DNA of 64,000 bases from an uncultured Flavobacteriaceae bacterium. GTDB taxonomy: Bacteria > Bacteroidota > Bacteroidia > Flavobacteriales > Flavobacteriaceae. This document shows positions 51,401 to 60,723 of this stretch, piece after piece. The notes beneath the pieces are model-generated. The model was not told the DNA's origin. It ran no database searches and worked only from the letters and a program-made list of their open reading frames with translations. The stretch spans positions 113,323-177,322 of the forward strand of contig CANLWG010000015.1 of NCBI GenBank assembly GCA_947494715.1, read 5' to 3'. Within the stretch, counting starts at the first letter, position 1; every line of letters begins with the position of its first letter. The translations under genes were made by a program, and so were the position numbers.

Positions 51401-51864
51401 TTCAAGGGAATAGACTGCCCCAATATCGGGCCAGTTTACGGAATGATTTTGTATATAAGAATTTTGATCTGTCCATTTTCGCGAATGCCCTCTTGGATTA
51501 TAAGGGCGATAATGACGAACACTTTAATTTTAGGGTTCAACAACAAAGGTTCAACAAGATAAAAACCCCGTATTGGACACTGGACAATCCCACTAATGAA
51601 TGGGCCAGGTTGGATTCGAAGAATTCCTCACCAGAAACCAAGTGGTATGACGATAGATCCTTTATTAGGATACAAAACATCACCTTGGGCTATACATTTC
51701 CCAAGACTATCTTGGATAAGTTCAATATCAAATCTTTACGATTCTATGCCAATGTTCAGAATCTCCCCGCATTTTCTTTGGGAGGATGGGAATATAAGTG
51801 GGACGTTGAAACAGGTGTTCCAACACCCGTTCTTACGGCATTTGGTTTGGATTTAAGTTTCTAA
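48412..51864 (+). CDS. susC: SusC/RagA TonB-dependent transporter with N-terminal STN domain
   Basis: STN-like IRIDKDQLASIDEVFDLLRDQTEYTFIYQEDLF; TVTGIVTDKDDVPLPGASVFV; plug VIGYGTAIKKDLTGAVSSF; C-terminal barrel. Confidence 0.95.
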   Translation: MFNQLILKFMKIKFTNHLFRKWKELLKFIMRTFIFLLCSTVFGFTSGDIFSQNTKIRIDKDQLASIDEVFDLLRDQTEYTFIYQEDLFKNAPKVQLKKGIIRANKLLKSCFSGKDFKLDFKGNKIVIIATDSSGTDQQTYTVTGIVTDKDDVPLPGASVFVIGTTTGTQADFDGNFTITVPEGGVLEITYLGYSSQRFTITQDEDLQIQLQEDAASLNEVVVIGYGTAIKKDLTGAVSSFDQKAVDRQPGATDVSELMRGAVPGLNVGTSTGPSGNSSLIVRGITSFSTDDDDPTFGANNAPLLVVDDVIFQGSISSINPADIASVNVLKDASAAAVYGSRAASGVIIITTKKGTTGKPTINLRSAVGFAHVGIIEEVYGPGEYLDYKGEVFDVIDGSNELGYYQDPNNLPDGVTLNNWLEYDGLGGTQTDPVEIWLDRLEMSDIEKENFRQGNILDWRDIIFQVGLRTNNTISISGKTENISYYTSLGHVSNEGILLFEKDETLRGRLNLEMKISDFLSAGVNLQAFTRTAPTNLPNHLLIYDRQSPYGSLFYDDGEFRHLPYDDALATNPFLWEYQDNSFKQRELFTNIFAKVKLPYGFSFRVNWSNRANYVQDYRFTPVIATLGEGGDVGSRRDLYSQRWMVDNILNWNKTFGDVHNFDITFLFNIEEAETFNSFQSNSEFRPNDKLSYHNLALGINPALSNDDTRSTADAVMGRLSYNLLNRYYLTATVRRDGYSAFGVNNPRATFPSVSLGWRLSEESFMEKAEFIDNLKLRASWGRNGNRDIGVYSALSQLEGVPYIYDQSTVIGVSASELANLDLKWETTEAYNAGLDFGLFGSRISGSIDAYYSLTDDLLLQRSLPRITGFQNVFANLGEVENKGLEIALNTVNIDTDNFRWSSNLVFSFNRNKIKSLYGDIVDVLDDEGNVIGQREEDDIENDWYIGHAIDEIFDYKIIGVWQLGEEEEAETFGRVPGDFKILDANEDGIIDFDDQVFQGNRLPQYRASLRNDFVYKNFDLSIFANALLDYKGDNDEHFNFRVQQQRFNKIKTPYWTLDNPTNEWARLDSKNSSPETKWYDDRSFIRIQNITLGYTFPKTILDKFNIKSLRFYANVQNLPAFSLGGWEYKWDVETGVPTPVLTAFGLDLSF

Positions 51865-51872
51865 TTAAAAAC

Positions 51873-53672
51873 ATGCAAAAAATGAAAATAGATAAATATA
51901 GCTTTGTTGTACTATTGTTTCTGGTGTTCGGTTGTTCGGAAGAACGATTGGAGCCAGATCCAAAATCGTTCTTTACCCCGGAAAATACGCTTATTGACAT
52001 AGCCGGACTAGAATCCGTAGTGGTGAGTATGAATAGCCGCTTTAGAACTGAATATGCCCGAACAGACAGCCATAATTTGATGTGGGAATGGAATTTTTCG
52101 GATTTTACGGTCAATGGGGCCCCGCCTGCAAGCGTTCCCCATAACCTGGAACTGCAGATGACCCCGAATTCTACCGAAGATGCGGCAGTGAGGCGGTATT
52201 GGGATCTTGCTTGGGAAAGCATTAAAGATGCAAATTTAATCATAAATAGGGCTGATCCAATAGAGGCACCGGAGCTGGTAAAGAATGAGCTGCTTGCCAA
52301 GGGCTACTTTGGCAGGGCCTATTGGTACTATAGGCTGGTACATCAATTTGGCGATGTGCCTTTACTCTTAGAAGAGATTTCATCCCCCAAGCTCGATTTT
52401 TATTCGCATTCCAGAGAGACTATACTGCAAAAGATTACCGAAGATTTGGAATTTGCGGTACAATGGTTGCCAGATTTTGTGGAACCCGGGGATATTAATC
52501 GTGCCGCCGGATCTTTTTTATTGACGAAATGCTATCTTTCGCTTCGTGAGTTTGACAAAGCCATCTCAGAAGCATCAAAAGTGATTGACGCAGGACAATA
52601 TGCTTTGATGACCGATCGCTTTGGAACTACCGAATCCCAATTTCTGGAATATTCATTCTTAAACCCAGCGGAATTTGATGTCATATGGGATCTACATCAA
52701 AAATTCAACAAAAGCCTTGCGGAAAATACGGAAGCTATCCTGATAGTACAAGATCAACATCTGACCGAGGGGAATGTGTCCAATGTAGGTACTGCCAAAA
52801 TGAGGGATTATGTCCCGGTCTGGTGGCAGGCAAGGGATCCCAACGGAACACGGGCTGCTACCGACCTTGATTTTGGTACTGGGCTTAGGATGATCGAGCA
52901 GCTAGGGCGTGGTGTGGGAAGAATGGTTCCCTCCCAAGAGTTTCGAGATCTGCGCAATGAGGATCCCAACGATCTACGATATTCACAAAACAACTGGTTC
53001 GGCATGGAGCGTTATGTCTATAACGATCCAAATTCTGATTTTTTCGAACAGCCCTTTGATCCGGCTTCCGTTACTGATATTCGCCAATGGTACCCTATTG
53101 CGTATAGTAAAATGGTCTATATTGATGAAACTGGGGATCCCCGCCCAGCGAGAGCATCTAGCGATGAATACGTTTTTCGACTTGCGGAACTGTATTTACT
53201 CAGGGCCGAGGCCCATTGGTGGAAAGGGGACGTAGCAAGTGCAACTGCCGATGTTAATGTCGTTAGGGAAAGAGCCCAGGCCATACCGGCCGTCACTGTG
53301 GATATTGATTATATCTTTGACGAAAGGGCCCGGGAATTATACACTGAAACACCACGCAAAACTGAGCTTACCCGAGTAGCTTACATTATGGCCCAGTTGG
53401 GAATGAACGGCTATTCCCTGGATAATATGCACCAGAGCAATTGGTTTTATGATCGCGTCATTAGCAGTAATCATTTTTATAGGGACGAAATACTGCAAGG
53501 GGCCAATATTTACCGAATATTGCCGTATCATGTGTATTGGCCTATCAAAGAGGAGGAAATAAGGGCAAATTCCCTTGGCAAAATAAATCAGGCTATGGGC
53601 TATCCCGGTTCTGAGACCAATATCCCGCCTCTTACCGATCCCAACCAGACCAAACCGGACGGAATAGAGTAG
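51873..53672 (+). CDS. susD: SusD/RagB family lipoprotein
   Basis: LFLVFGCSEERLEPDPKSFFTPEN; YFGRAYWYYRLVHQFGDVPLL; FRLAELYLLRAEAHWWKGD; PIKEEEIRANSLGKINQAMGYPG. Confidence 0.93.
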   Translation: MQKMKIDKYSFVVLLFLVFGCSEERLEPDPKSFFTPENTLIDIAGLESVVVSMNSRFRTEYARTDSHNLMWEWNFSDFTVNGAPPASVPHNLELQMTPNSTEDAAVRRYWDLAWESIKDANLIINRADPIEAPELVKNELLAKGYFGRAYWYYRLVHQFGDVPLLLEEISSPKLDFYSHSRETILQKITEDLEFAVQWLPDFVEPGDINRAAGSFLLTKCYLSLREFDKAISEASKVIDAGQYALMTDRFGTTESQFLEYSFLNPAEFDVIWDLHQKFNKSLAENTEAILIVQDQHLTEGNVSNVGTAKMRDYVPVWWQARDPNGTRAATDLDFGTGLRMIEQLGRGVGRMVPSQEFRDLRNEDPNDLRYSQNNWFGMERYVYNDPNSDFFEQPFDPASVTDIRQWYPIAYSKMVYIDETGDPRPARASSDEYVFRLAELYLLRAEAHWWKGDVASATADVNVVRERAQAIPAVTVDIDYIFDERARELYTETPRKTELTRVAYIMAQLGMNGYSLDNMHQSNWFYDRVISSNHFYRDEILQGANIYRILPYHVYWPIKEEEIRANSLGKINQAMGYPGSETNIPPLTDPNQTKPDGIE

Positions 53673-53694
53673 TGTTTGAGTTTAGTTTAGATTG

Positions 53695-53723
53695 AACACG
53701 CCCTGATCTTAGGGCGTGTTTTT
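53695..53723 (+). terminator. Rho-independent terminator after susD
   Basis: AACACGCCCT-GATCTT-AGGGCGTGTT followed by TTT; perfect 10-bp stem. Confidence 0.85.
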
Positions 53724-53752
53724 ATTCTTTCACTTGATCAATAAATTGAACC

Positions 53753-55879
53753 TTGATTAAAATGAAACTAAGATTCCCATTGCCAAAATTTTATCTGGCC
53801 CTATTAGCGGTTAGTATTCTGTTTTCATGCGCTGAAAAGCAAAACGCGGATTCTTCCATACCCAACAGTATAGATATTACCACGGGTAAAGAAGGCAACG
53901 TCATTGTCCTTGAAGCAACGGATGCGGCGAATGCCTTTTCAAAGCGAAGGATTCTCCTGCCAGCATTTGAAAAATATGTACATGTGGCCGCAGATGCCCA
54001 GCATTTCAGATGGATCGGGGCCAGTAATAGGATGTTTCCATGGGTGGGCAAAAACGACCTTACATCCATCTTTGCACCGAAAAATCCAACACCTCCCAGG
54101 ATTCCCGATCCCAACCGCCGGGCGTTGACCATGATGTTCAAGCTAACAAATGGAAATTATCTCACACTGTTACCCCTTGCCGGAGAGGCCAGTACCAGTT
54201 GGTTGGAGGTGACAGAGGAGGGAGAGTTGATATTGGATTACGGATCTCTTGGAAGCCAAGCTATTCCAGAAGGCAAAAAGGTACCCTTGTTGGCATGGTA
54301 TGAATCGGACAATGTATACGAGTCTTTGGCAAAAACCTGGGAGCTGGCCATCTCCAATGACAATCTTATGGCTGCAGGTAGTTTGCGGCAAAATAAGATA
54401 TATCCAGAACCCTTAAAGTACCTGGGGTGGTGTACTTGGGAACAATATCGTAAAGATATTGACGAGGAAATTTTGGTGTCGGCGATTGACAAGATCGAAG
54501 GTTCAGGGATTCCTGTACGCTGGTTTTTGATCGATGATGGACATCAGGATGATGAGGGCAGGTTTCTCAAATCGTTCACACCCAACACTAAAAAGTTTCC
54601 CAACGGTTGGGATCCTATCGTATCTAGAAAAAAAGAGGATGCCATAAAATGGATGGGGATATGGCACGGGTTTCTGTCCCACTGGGATGGTGTACACATT
54701 GACCATTCCATGGAAGAAATGACGCCGTTTCTTATCGCTAACCCTAATCGTGAAAAAGGATTGTTGCCCAAGGACGATATGGCGTCCAGTGAGGCATTTT
54801 ATGAATACCTGGTCACAACGATAAAAGGGCAAGGCTTCGATTTTATGAAAACGGACAATGTGTCTCGATCAACCTTGGAATACACGGGATTTGCCAACGC
54901 CTCCAAAGCGCAACGGCAAAATGTGCTGGCACTGGAAAGGGCCTGCCATAAACATGGCATCGGCCTTATGAATTGCAGTGCCCAAAACACTATTGATATG
55001 CTGAATGCTTTCCATAGTGCCACGATGCGTACAAGTCCCGATTATCAAAAACATAATTTGCCCACTTCAAAATCACAGATTCTGCAATCGGTTTTTAATG
55101 TGCTTTGGCTTGGGCAAACCCTATGGCCGGACCATGATATGTTCCATTCATCCGATTTGGAGGTTGGGGGGAGCATGTCCGTTACCAAAGCCATGTCCGG
55201 AGGCCCGATCTATGTATCGGACGACCCCGCTGATTTTAACAAAGAAGTGATTATGCCTTTGTGTTATGAAGATGGCTTGTTGATTAGGCCCGAAGCTCCT
55301 GCGGTGCCATTAGTTGAAAGTATCTTTAACGATGCACTTTATGAGTCCGGGAACGTCTACAGAGCCATAGCTCCCTTAAAGAACAAGGCCTGTGCCATTA
55401 CCGCTTATAACCTGAGCATTAAGGCCACCCAACCCTTAAAGGGTTCCATACAAAAAAAGGATTATACCTATGCATCCGCAATGATACAGCCGTATACCGG
55501 CCCATGGGAAATGCCCAAAGAGGGGTTGGTCATTTATGACTGGAAGGAGCAAACCGGCAAAAAACTCGATGGACAAGGGCTAGAATTCCAAATTGATGGA
55601 TTTGGCCATAAGCTTTTCCTGTTATGCCCGATCAAAAATCAGTGGGCGGTTATCGGTAGGCCCGATAAGTACCTGTCTCCAAGTACGGTAGAGATATTGG
55701 ACACCTCCGCCAATGCGATTACTCTGCGGATGGAAGAAAAAGGCCCTATACTATTGTATTCGGCAACGGGAAAACCTTCCTCGGATTACTTGGCTTTTTC
55801 AGCCATGGGCAATGGTTTTTACAAAGGAGTACCTTTAAAAAGGTATCCTAATGATAACATATTTAAAATTTCGAGATAG
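53753..55879 (+). CDS. GH36/Sip1-related alpha-galactosidase-like lipoprotein
   Basis: VSILFSCAEKQ signal; LGWCTWEQYRKDIDEE, RWFLIDDGHQDDEGR, GFDFMKTDNVSRS, PDHDMFHSS, SGGPIYVSD. Confidence 0.82.
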   Translation: MIKMKLRFPLPKFYLALLAVSILFSCAEKQNADSSIPNSIDITTGKEGNVIVLEATDAANAFSKRRILLPAFEKYVHVAADAQHFRWIGASNRMFPWVGKNDLTSIFAPKNPTPPRIPDPNRRALTMMFKLTNGNYLTLLPLAGEASTSWLEVTEEGELILDYGSLGSQAIPEGKKVPLLAWYESDNVYESLAKTWELAISNDNLMAAGSLRQNKIYPEPLKYLGWCTWEQYRKDIDEEILVSAIDKIEGSGIPVRWFLIDDGHQDDEGRFLKSFTPNTKKFPNGWDPIVSRKKEDAIKWMGIWHGFLSHWDGVHIDHSMEEMTPFLIANPNREKGLLPKDDMASSEAFYEYLVTTIKGQGFDFMKTDNVSRSTLEYTGFANASKAQRQNVLALERACHKHGIGLMNCSAQNTIDMLNAFHSATMRTSPDYQKHNLPTSKSQILQSVFNVLWLGQTLWPDHDMFHSSDLEVGGSMSVTKAMSGGPIYVSDDPADFNKEVIMPLCYEDGLLIRPEAPAVPLVESIFNDALYESGNVYRAIAPLKNKACAITAYNLSIKATQPLKGSIQKKDYTYASAMIQPYTGPWEMPKEGLVIYDWKEQTGKKLDGQGLEFQIDGFGHKLFLLCPIKNQWAVIGRPDKYLSPSTVEILDTSANAITLRMEEKGPILLYSATGKPSSDYLAFSAMGNGFYKGVPLKRYPNDNIFKISR

Positions 55880-55888
55880 AACTAAAAC

Positions 55889-56722
55889 ATGTACAAGTTT
55901 CTAAAATCTCTTTTGTTGCCGATTATCCTGATAGGATGTGGTGAAAATACCAATGGTGATAAAACGACCGAAACACCCCGAGAGGAACAAACATTGGAAT
56001 TACCACCACGATCCAACCTATGGGTGTTTGTAATGGCCGGTCAATCCAATATGGCTGGACGGGGAACAATAGATTCACAGGACAAAATAAGACACAACAG
56101 GATTTTTGCGATCAATAGCAAGAATGACATTGTTCTTGCCCAGGAGCCCTTACATTTTTATGAACCATCAAGAGCTGGATTGGATTGTGGAATGTCATTT
56201 AGCACGGAAATGCTTAAAAGTGCCCTGGATAATGTCTCCATATTACTTATCCCCGCAGCCGTTGGGGGCAGTTCTATAGAACAGTGGATCAATGACGAAA
56301 CGCATCGGGAAGTAAAGCTTTTGAGTAATTTTAAACGGCGGTTACAAATAGCTCTTAAACATGGTACGTTAAAAGGTGTTCTGTGGCATCAGGGCGAGTC
56401 GGATGCCCATAAAGAGGAGACTATAAAGAAGTATCGGGAAAATATGGAAACCTTGTTCAAGAAATTCAGGGAGATAGGGAAAAAAGAATCTTTACCAATA
56501 GTGGTAGGAAAATTGGGTTCTTTTGCAGTTGACCAAGGAAATTGGGACAAAATTAATCAAGCTATCGAGGCCTATTCACGCGTAGATGAGTTTTGTAAAG
56601 TTATTGAAACGAATGACTTAAATCATAAAGGTGATCAGGTACATTTTAATTCCGAAGCTCAGAGAGCTATTGGAAAAAGATATGCAGAAATCATGTTGAG
56701 TTTTATACAAAAAGAAAAGTAG
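55889..56722 (+). CDS. SASA/sialate O-acetylesterase-like carbohydrate esterase lipoprotein
   Basis: IILIGCGENT; WVFVMAGQSNMAGRG, PAAVGGSSIEQW, GVLWHQGESDA, HFNSEAQRAIGKRYAEIM. Confidence 0.88.
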   Translation: MYKFLKSLLLPIILIGCGENTNGDKTTETPREEQTLELPPRSNLWVFVMAGQSNMAGRGTIDSQDKIRHNRIFAINSKNDIVLAQEPLHFYEPSRAGLDCGMSFSTEMLKSALDNVSILLIPAAVGGSSIEQWINDETHREVKLLSNFKRRLQIALKHGTLKGVLWHQGESDAHKEETIKKYRENMETLFKKFREIGKKESLPIVVGKLGSFAVDQGNWDKINQAIEAYSRVDEFCKVIETNDLNHKGDQVHFNSEAQRAIGKRYAEIMLSFIQKEK

Positions 56723-58303
56723 ATGAAGAGAATCGCCGTAGTTACAATGGTATTGCTGGCCGGTACAATCCTTTGTTGGGTTGGTTGCTCATCAAAAGCA
56801 TCGAAAACTGTTGCAAAAAATGATGTCAAACCCAAAAGAACTAACATTATCTTAATAATGGGCGATGACCATGGCTGGGAAGAAACTGGGTACAATGGGC
56901 ATCCGTTTATCCAAACTCCAATACTTGACGAGATGGCAAAAAAGGGACTGGTTTTGAACCGGTTCTATTCTGCACATCCGAGTTGTTCCCCTACACGAGG
57001 AAGTATCATCACAGGGCGCCACCCCAATAGATATGGTACGTTTACACCAGGTTGGTCGATTAGGCCCGAAGAGATTTCCCTAGCCCAGCTTATCAAGGAC
57101 AAAGGCTACGCCACGGCCCACTTTGGAAAATGGCATTTGGGGCCTGTAAAAGCAACATCTCCGACCAACCCAGGGGCAATGGGATTTGATGCATGGGTAT
57201 CACATGACAATTTTTTTGAGATGGATCCCATACTTTCCAGAAACGGCGCTCCACCCATAAAAATAGAAGGGGAAGGGTCTGAAGTTATTGTTGATGAGAC
57301 GATTTCCTTTATCCACGACTCAAAAGAAAGGGACATCCCGTTTTTTACCGTTGTATGGTTCGGGTCGCCTCACGAACCGTATCAGGCTCGGCCAGAAGAT
57401 CTGGCACTCTATGAAAACCTTCCCGATAGTCTTAGTAATATGCTGGTAGGCTTAACATCTTTTAAAACAGGCACTCGGGTCAACAGGCCTTTGGATTCAG
57501 TGTTGCAAGAGCGCTTTGCGGAGATTACCGCCATGGATAGGGCCATTGGCAAATTAAGAGACTACCTAAAAAAGGAAGGGATAAGGGACAATACGCTCAT
57601 TTGGTATTGTGGTGACAATGGAATTCCCCCTAGCGGATTGTATAACTCTATGTTTCACGGTTTAAAGGGGACAGTGTACGAAGGGGGTACAAGAGTCCCG
57701 GGTATCATTGAATGGCCTGAAAAGATATCCAGACCCGGTATTTCGGATGTACATGGCGTAACTACGGACATCTTTACCACCCTTTCCGAAGTAGTTGGAT
57801 TTGAGCTGCCTGACCGACCCATGGACGGCATAAGTCTTATGCCAGCGATTAAGGGCGAAGTAAAAGCACGTTCCAAACCCGTCTGTTTCTGGAATTTCGA
57901 TATAACACACCTTACGGATACAGACCCGTATATTAATCCTGAATTACAAGTAGGGACTACCCCTTTGGTAAAAAAAGCTGGCAATACATTTACAAGAACC
58001 TTTAGAAATTTTCATCACAAAAAAATTGATGAAAAGGATTATTTGGGAAGTAGGGCCATTCTTGATAATCGCTATAAACTGGTCATTGCTGATCGTAACG
58101 GCGAACTTGCGAAGGAACTATATAATATCCGTGACGATCCCAGCGAAACGAATAACCTCATAGATAACTACCCCAATATTGCAATGGACCTGGAAAGACA
58201 AATGAAGGTGTGGCAACAGTCAGTGCTTGAAAGCTTGATGGAGAAGGATTACCAACTTCATAGGAATACCGAAAATCGAGAAGAAAGAAAAATTGATGAT
58301 TGA
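56723..58303 (+). CDS. Type I (S1) sulfatase
   Basis: NIILIMGDDHGWEETGYNGHP; formylglycine motif CSPTRGSIITGR; ATAHFGKWHLG; SPHEPYQ. Confidence 0.93.
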   Translation: MKRIAVVTMVLLAGTILCWVGCSSKASKTVAKNDVKPKRTNIILIMGDDHGWEETGYNGHPFIQTPILDEMAKKGLVLNRFYSAHPSCSPTRGSIITGRHPNRYGTFTPGWSIRPEEISLAQLIKDKGYATAHFGKWHLGPVKATSPTNPGAMGFDAWVSHDNFFEMDPILSRNGAPPIKIEGEGSEVIVDETISFIHDSKERDIPFFTVVWFGSPHEPYQARPEDLALYENLPDSLSNMLVGLTSFKTGTRVNRPLDSVLQERFAEITAMDRAIGKLRDYLKKEGIRDNTLIWYCGDNGIPPSGLYNSMFHGLKGTVYEGGTRVPGIIEWPEKISRPGISDVHGVTTDIFTTLSEVVGFELPDRPMDGISLMPAIKGEVKARSKPVCFWNFDITHLTDTDPYINPELQVGTTPLVKKAGNTFTRTFRNFHHKKIDEKDYLGSRAILDNRYKLVIADRNGELAKELYNIRDDPSETNNLIDNYPNIAMDLERQMKVWQQSVLESLMEKDYQLHRNTENREERKIDD

Positions 58304-58368
58304 AAGGCTTGTGCAATTGGCAACTCCTAGTTATAGGTTTTGGCTGGGTTTTATAAAAACACAATAAA

Positions 58369-59265
58369 ATGAACCAAATAGATATACGGAACGTACCCCT
58401 CCTGTATTTCAACATGAGTCTCCTAGGGCTATTGATTTCCTGTGGTTCCGCACAACCGAAATCAAATTCAAAATCGGATGGGGATGGTATTTCACTATTC
58501 AACGGAAAGGACTTAAAGGGCTGGTACACTTACCAAAGAAAACCTGAACTCACATCCGTGATAAAAGGCATGGACAGGGAGCATGGCGAATATGAGCGGC
58601 CCATAGGGTTGCATAAGGATCCGCTACGTGTATTTACGGTGGTACATGAGGATGGGAAACCTGCCATCCGTATTTCCGGTGAAGTATTCGGGGTTCTGGT
58701 AACCGAGCAAGAGTTTGAAAACTATCATCTGAGCATGGAGTTCAAGTGGGGCGTGAAAAAATATCCTCCGAGAAAGGATAAGAAACGGGATAGTGGTGTT
58801 CTTTATCATTCGGTAGGAAAAGAGGGTGTTCGGGGAGGCGCATGGATGCGTTCGGTAGAACTACAGGTTCAAGAAGGGGATGTAGGGGATTTATGGTGTG
58901 TAGATTCTACAACTGCACGCGTAAGAACCATACAATTGGAAAACAAAAAATTTCAATATCATCCTAGGGGAGAAATGCGATCTTTTGATATGAGAGAAGA
59001 TAGATTTTGCCAGAAATCTGAGGATTTTGAAAAAGAATTAGGGGAGTGGAACAGATTGGATATCTATGCCTATGACAGGGAAAGTGTGCATGTAATCAAT
59101 GGAAAAAAGAACATGCACTTAACGTATATTGGTCAAATCGTGAATGGTAAGATCCAGTCGCTGACCAGTGGAAAAATTCAGATTCAATCGGAGGGAGCAG
59201 AAGTGTTTTACCGGGATATTACGCTTAGTCCGATTGAAAAAATGCCGGATTTCAATCAGAAATAG
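58369..59265 (+). CDS. DUF1080 (3-keto-disaccharide hydrolase-like) lipoprotein
   Basis: LLGLLISCGS; ISLFNGKDLKGWYTYQ, YHLSMEFKWGVKKYPPRKDKKRDSGVLYHS, MRSVELQVQEGDVGDLW. Confidence 0.85.
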   Translation: MNQIDIRNVPLLYFNMSLLGLLISCGSAQPKSNSKSDGDGISLFNGKDLKGWYTYQRKPELTSVIKGMDREHGEYERPIGLHKDPLRVFTVVHEDGKPAIRISGEVFGVLVTEQEFENYHLSMEFKWGVKKYPPRKDKKRDSGVLYHSVGKEGVRGGAWMRSVELQVQEGDVGDLWCVDSTTARVRTIQLENKKFQYHPRGEMRSFDMREDRFCQKSEDFEKELGEWNRLDIYAYDRESVHVINGKKNMHLTYIGQIVNGKIQSLTSGKIQIQSEGAEVFYRDITLSPIEKMPDFNQK

Positions 59266-60213
59266 AAGCGAAACACGGTAATTGACCACCTCGGAAAAAA
59301 TAGAGCTGGAATTCTAAAAAGGGAAATATTGGGACTTAACAAGATGAAAAAATCAATAATTGTACTTTTTTCCTTATAAGTAATCAAGAATATAGGGCCA
59401 ATTGTTTCGCTAAAGACTCTTACTTAAATGGCTTTTAAGAATTGTTAGTTGTTAGTTTGCAAAGAAGAGGAGTTTTGGGTTGAACTTTTATATACAAATG
59501 CACTCAGACCCCTTTTTAAATGAAATCCATCGTATATAAGGTTTGAAGTTGGACTAATGACCATAGGGAAAATGTATATGATTCTTTTAGTTTTTAAGTT
59601 ATAGATTGAGCCTTGAAACTAGAGGGCCTGCCGATGAGAAAATTGTTAAATAAATTAATATTTCGGCAATCCCTCCTTTAGTTAACTTTTTATACACTAT
59701 CGTAGCTTCCGAGCAAGTCTTTCCTACTCATAGAAACTTCAAAACAGGAAGCAAAATTTGAGCATGCAGAAGACCTCAATAGAAGCAAAACAACTTATTG
59801 ATTCCACAAAAGAAGAAGTGCCGCAAAGGGGCCATATAATGGAAATCTTTTTTTCATCGTATATGCCATTTTAAAAGAGTCCTATTCCCAGTCTCTTTTA
59901 ATAGTTTCGTTAATTCCCCTTTTATGGAACCTGATTCAGAAGGTATTTTTGCTGTTACGCTCAATTCATTCCCTTAACTCTCCATACCTGAAAAGAAGCT
60001 TCTTTCAAAGTTATGGGCACTTGCCAAAAAAAATATCTTGATTCTTGTGGAGAAATTTTTGTAAACATGGTATCCAGTTTTTTGTTAACTATTAGATACA
60101 TTTTAGGGTAAAGTCCGCTCGGTCAAAAATTCGACTTTCCGCTTTGTTCCACTTCCGTAGATTCCGTACTCTTCCCCATCTGTTTTGGCAATATCTCCAG
60201 TAACGCCACCATC

Positions 60214-60352
60214 ACCCTTTTATTCGATAGCAAAAAAACAACACCCATTCTTGGTGACGGCATAAAGCCAGTCCCGCTGTTCACGGGGCTTTTTTATACG
60301 TCTTTCCCAAGCCTGGATATTGTAGGTGGTACGGCATCAAAAAAGGGTAACG
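60214..60352. repeat. Imperfect long-hairpin repeat, copy 1
   Basis: ACCCTTTTATTCGATAGC...GGCATCAAAAAAGGGTAACG with terminal inverted similarity; shares blocks with copy 2 (AACAACAYCCATTCTTGG, GACGGCATAAA, TTTATACGTCTT, CAAGCYTGGATATTGTA). Confidence 0.7.
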
Positions 60353-60460
60353 GCGGACGGCCTTTAGTTTTGTTCTATAGATGAAATCTATTATGGTTAT
60401 GATGTTGAAAAGAGGGGGTCCGGGGGAGACTCATAACCCACAACTTTGTTGATAAACTGA

Positions 60461-60640
60461 AACAGGATAGGGAGAACCATAGCGACGGCGAGACATTGGG
60501 TCTTTATAGAATACTGGTCCCTATCCTTTTTCAACGATTTAAGGATATTTATATGGAATAGATTGAAAAAGGACAGGGTGAACTTCAGCGACGGCCAGGC
60601 TAATGGCCTTTATAGTGTATCAGTCCCTGTCCTTGATAAC
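60461..60640 (+). ncRNA. Candidate IS110 bridge RNA (two tandem structured loops)
   Basis: Two related units (60464-60527, 60570-60633) share GAAC...AGCGACGGC...CTTTATAG...GTCCCT.TCCTT, each closed by a 9-10 bp stem and holding a covarying inner 4-bp stem; directly upstream of an IS110 transposase. Confidence 0.65.
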
Positions 60641-60723
60641 CAGGTTGTCAGAACCATATAGGATTTTAGCCTTAGCTAGTAAAGGTCTTAGTTTAAGCAA
60701 CCTAATTAAACCCAAGTAAAAAT

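Noticed and set aside
60214-60352. Integron attC site interpretation of the hairpin repeat
   Set aside because: No RYYYAAC/GTTRRRY pair seen at the ends and no integron integrase in the window; left as an unclassified repeat.
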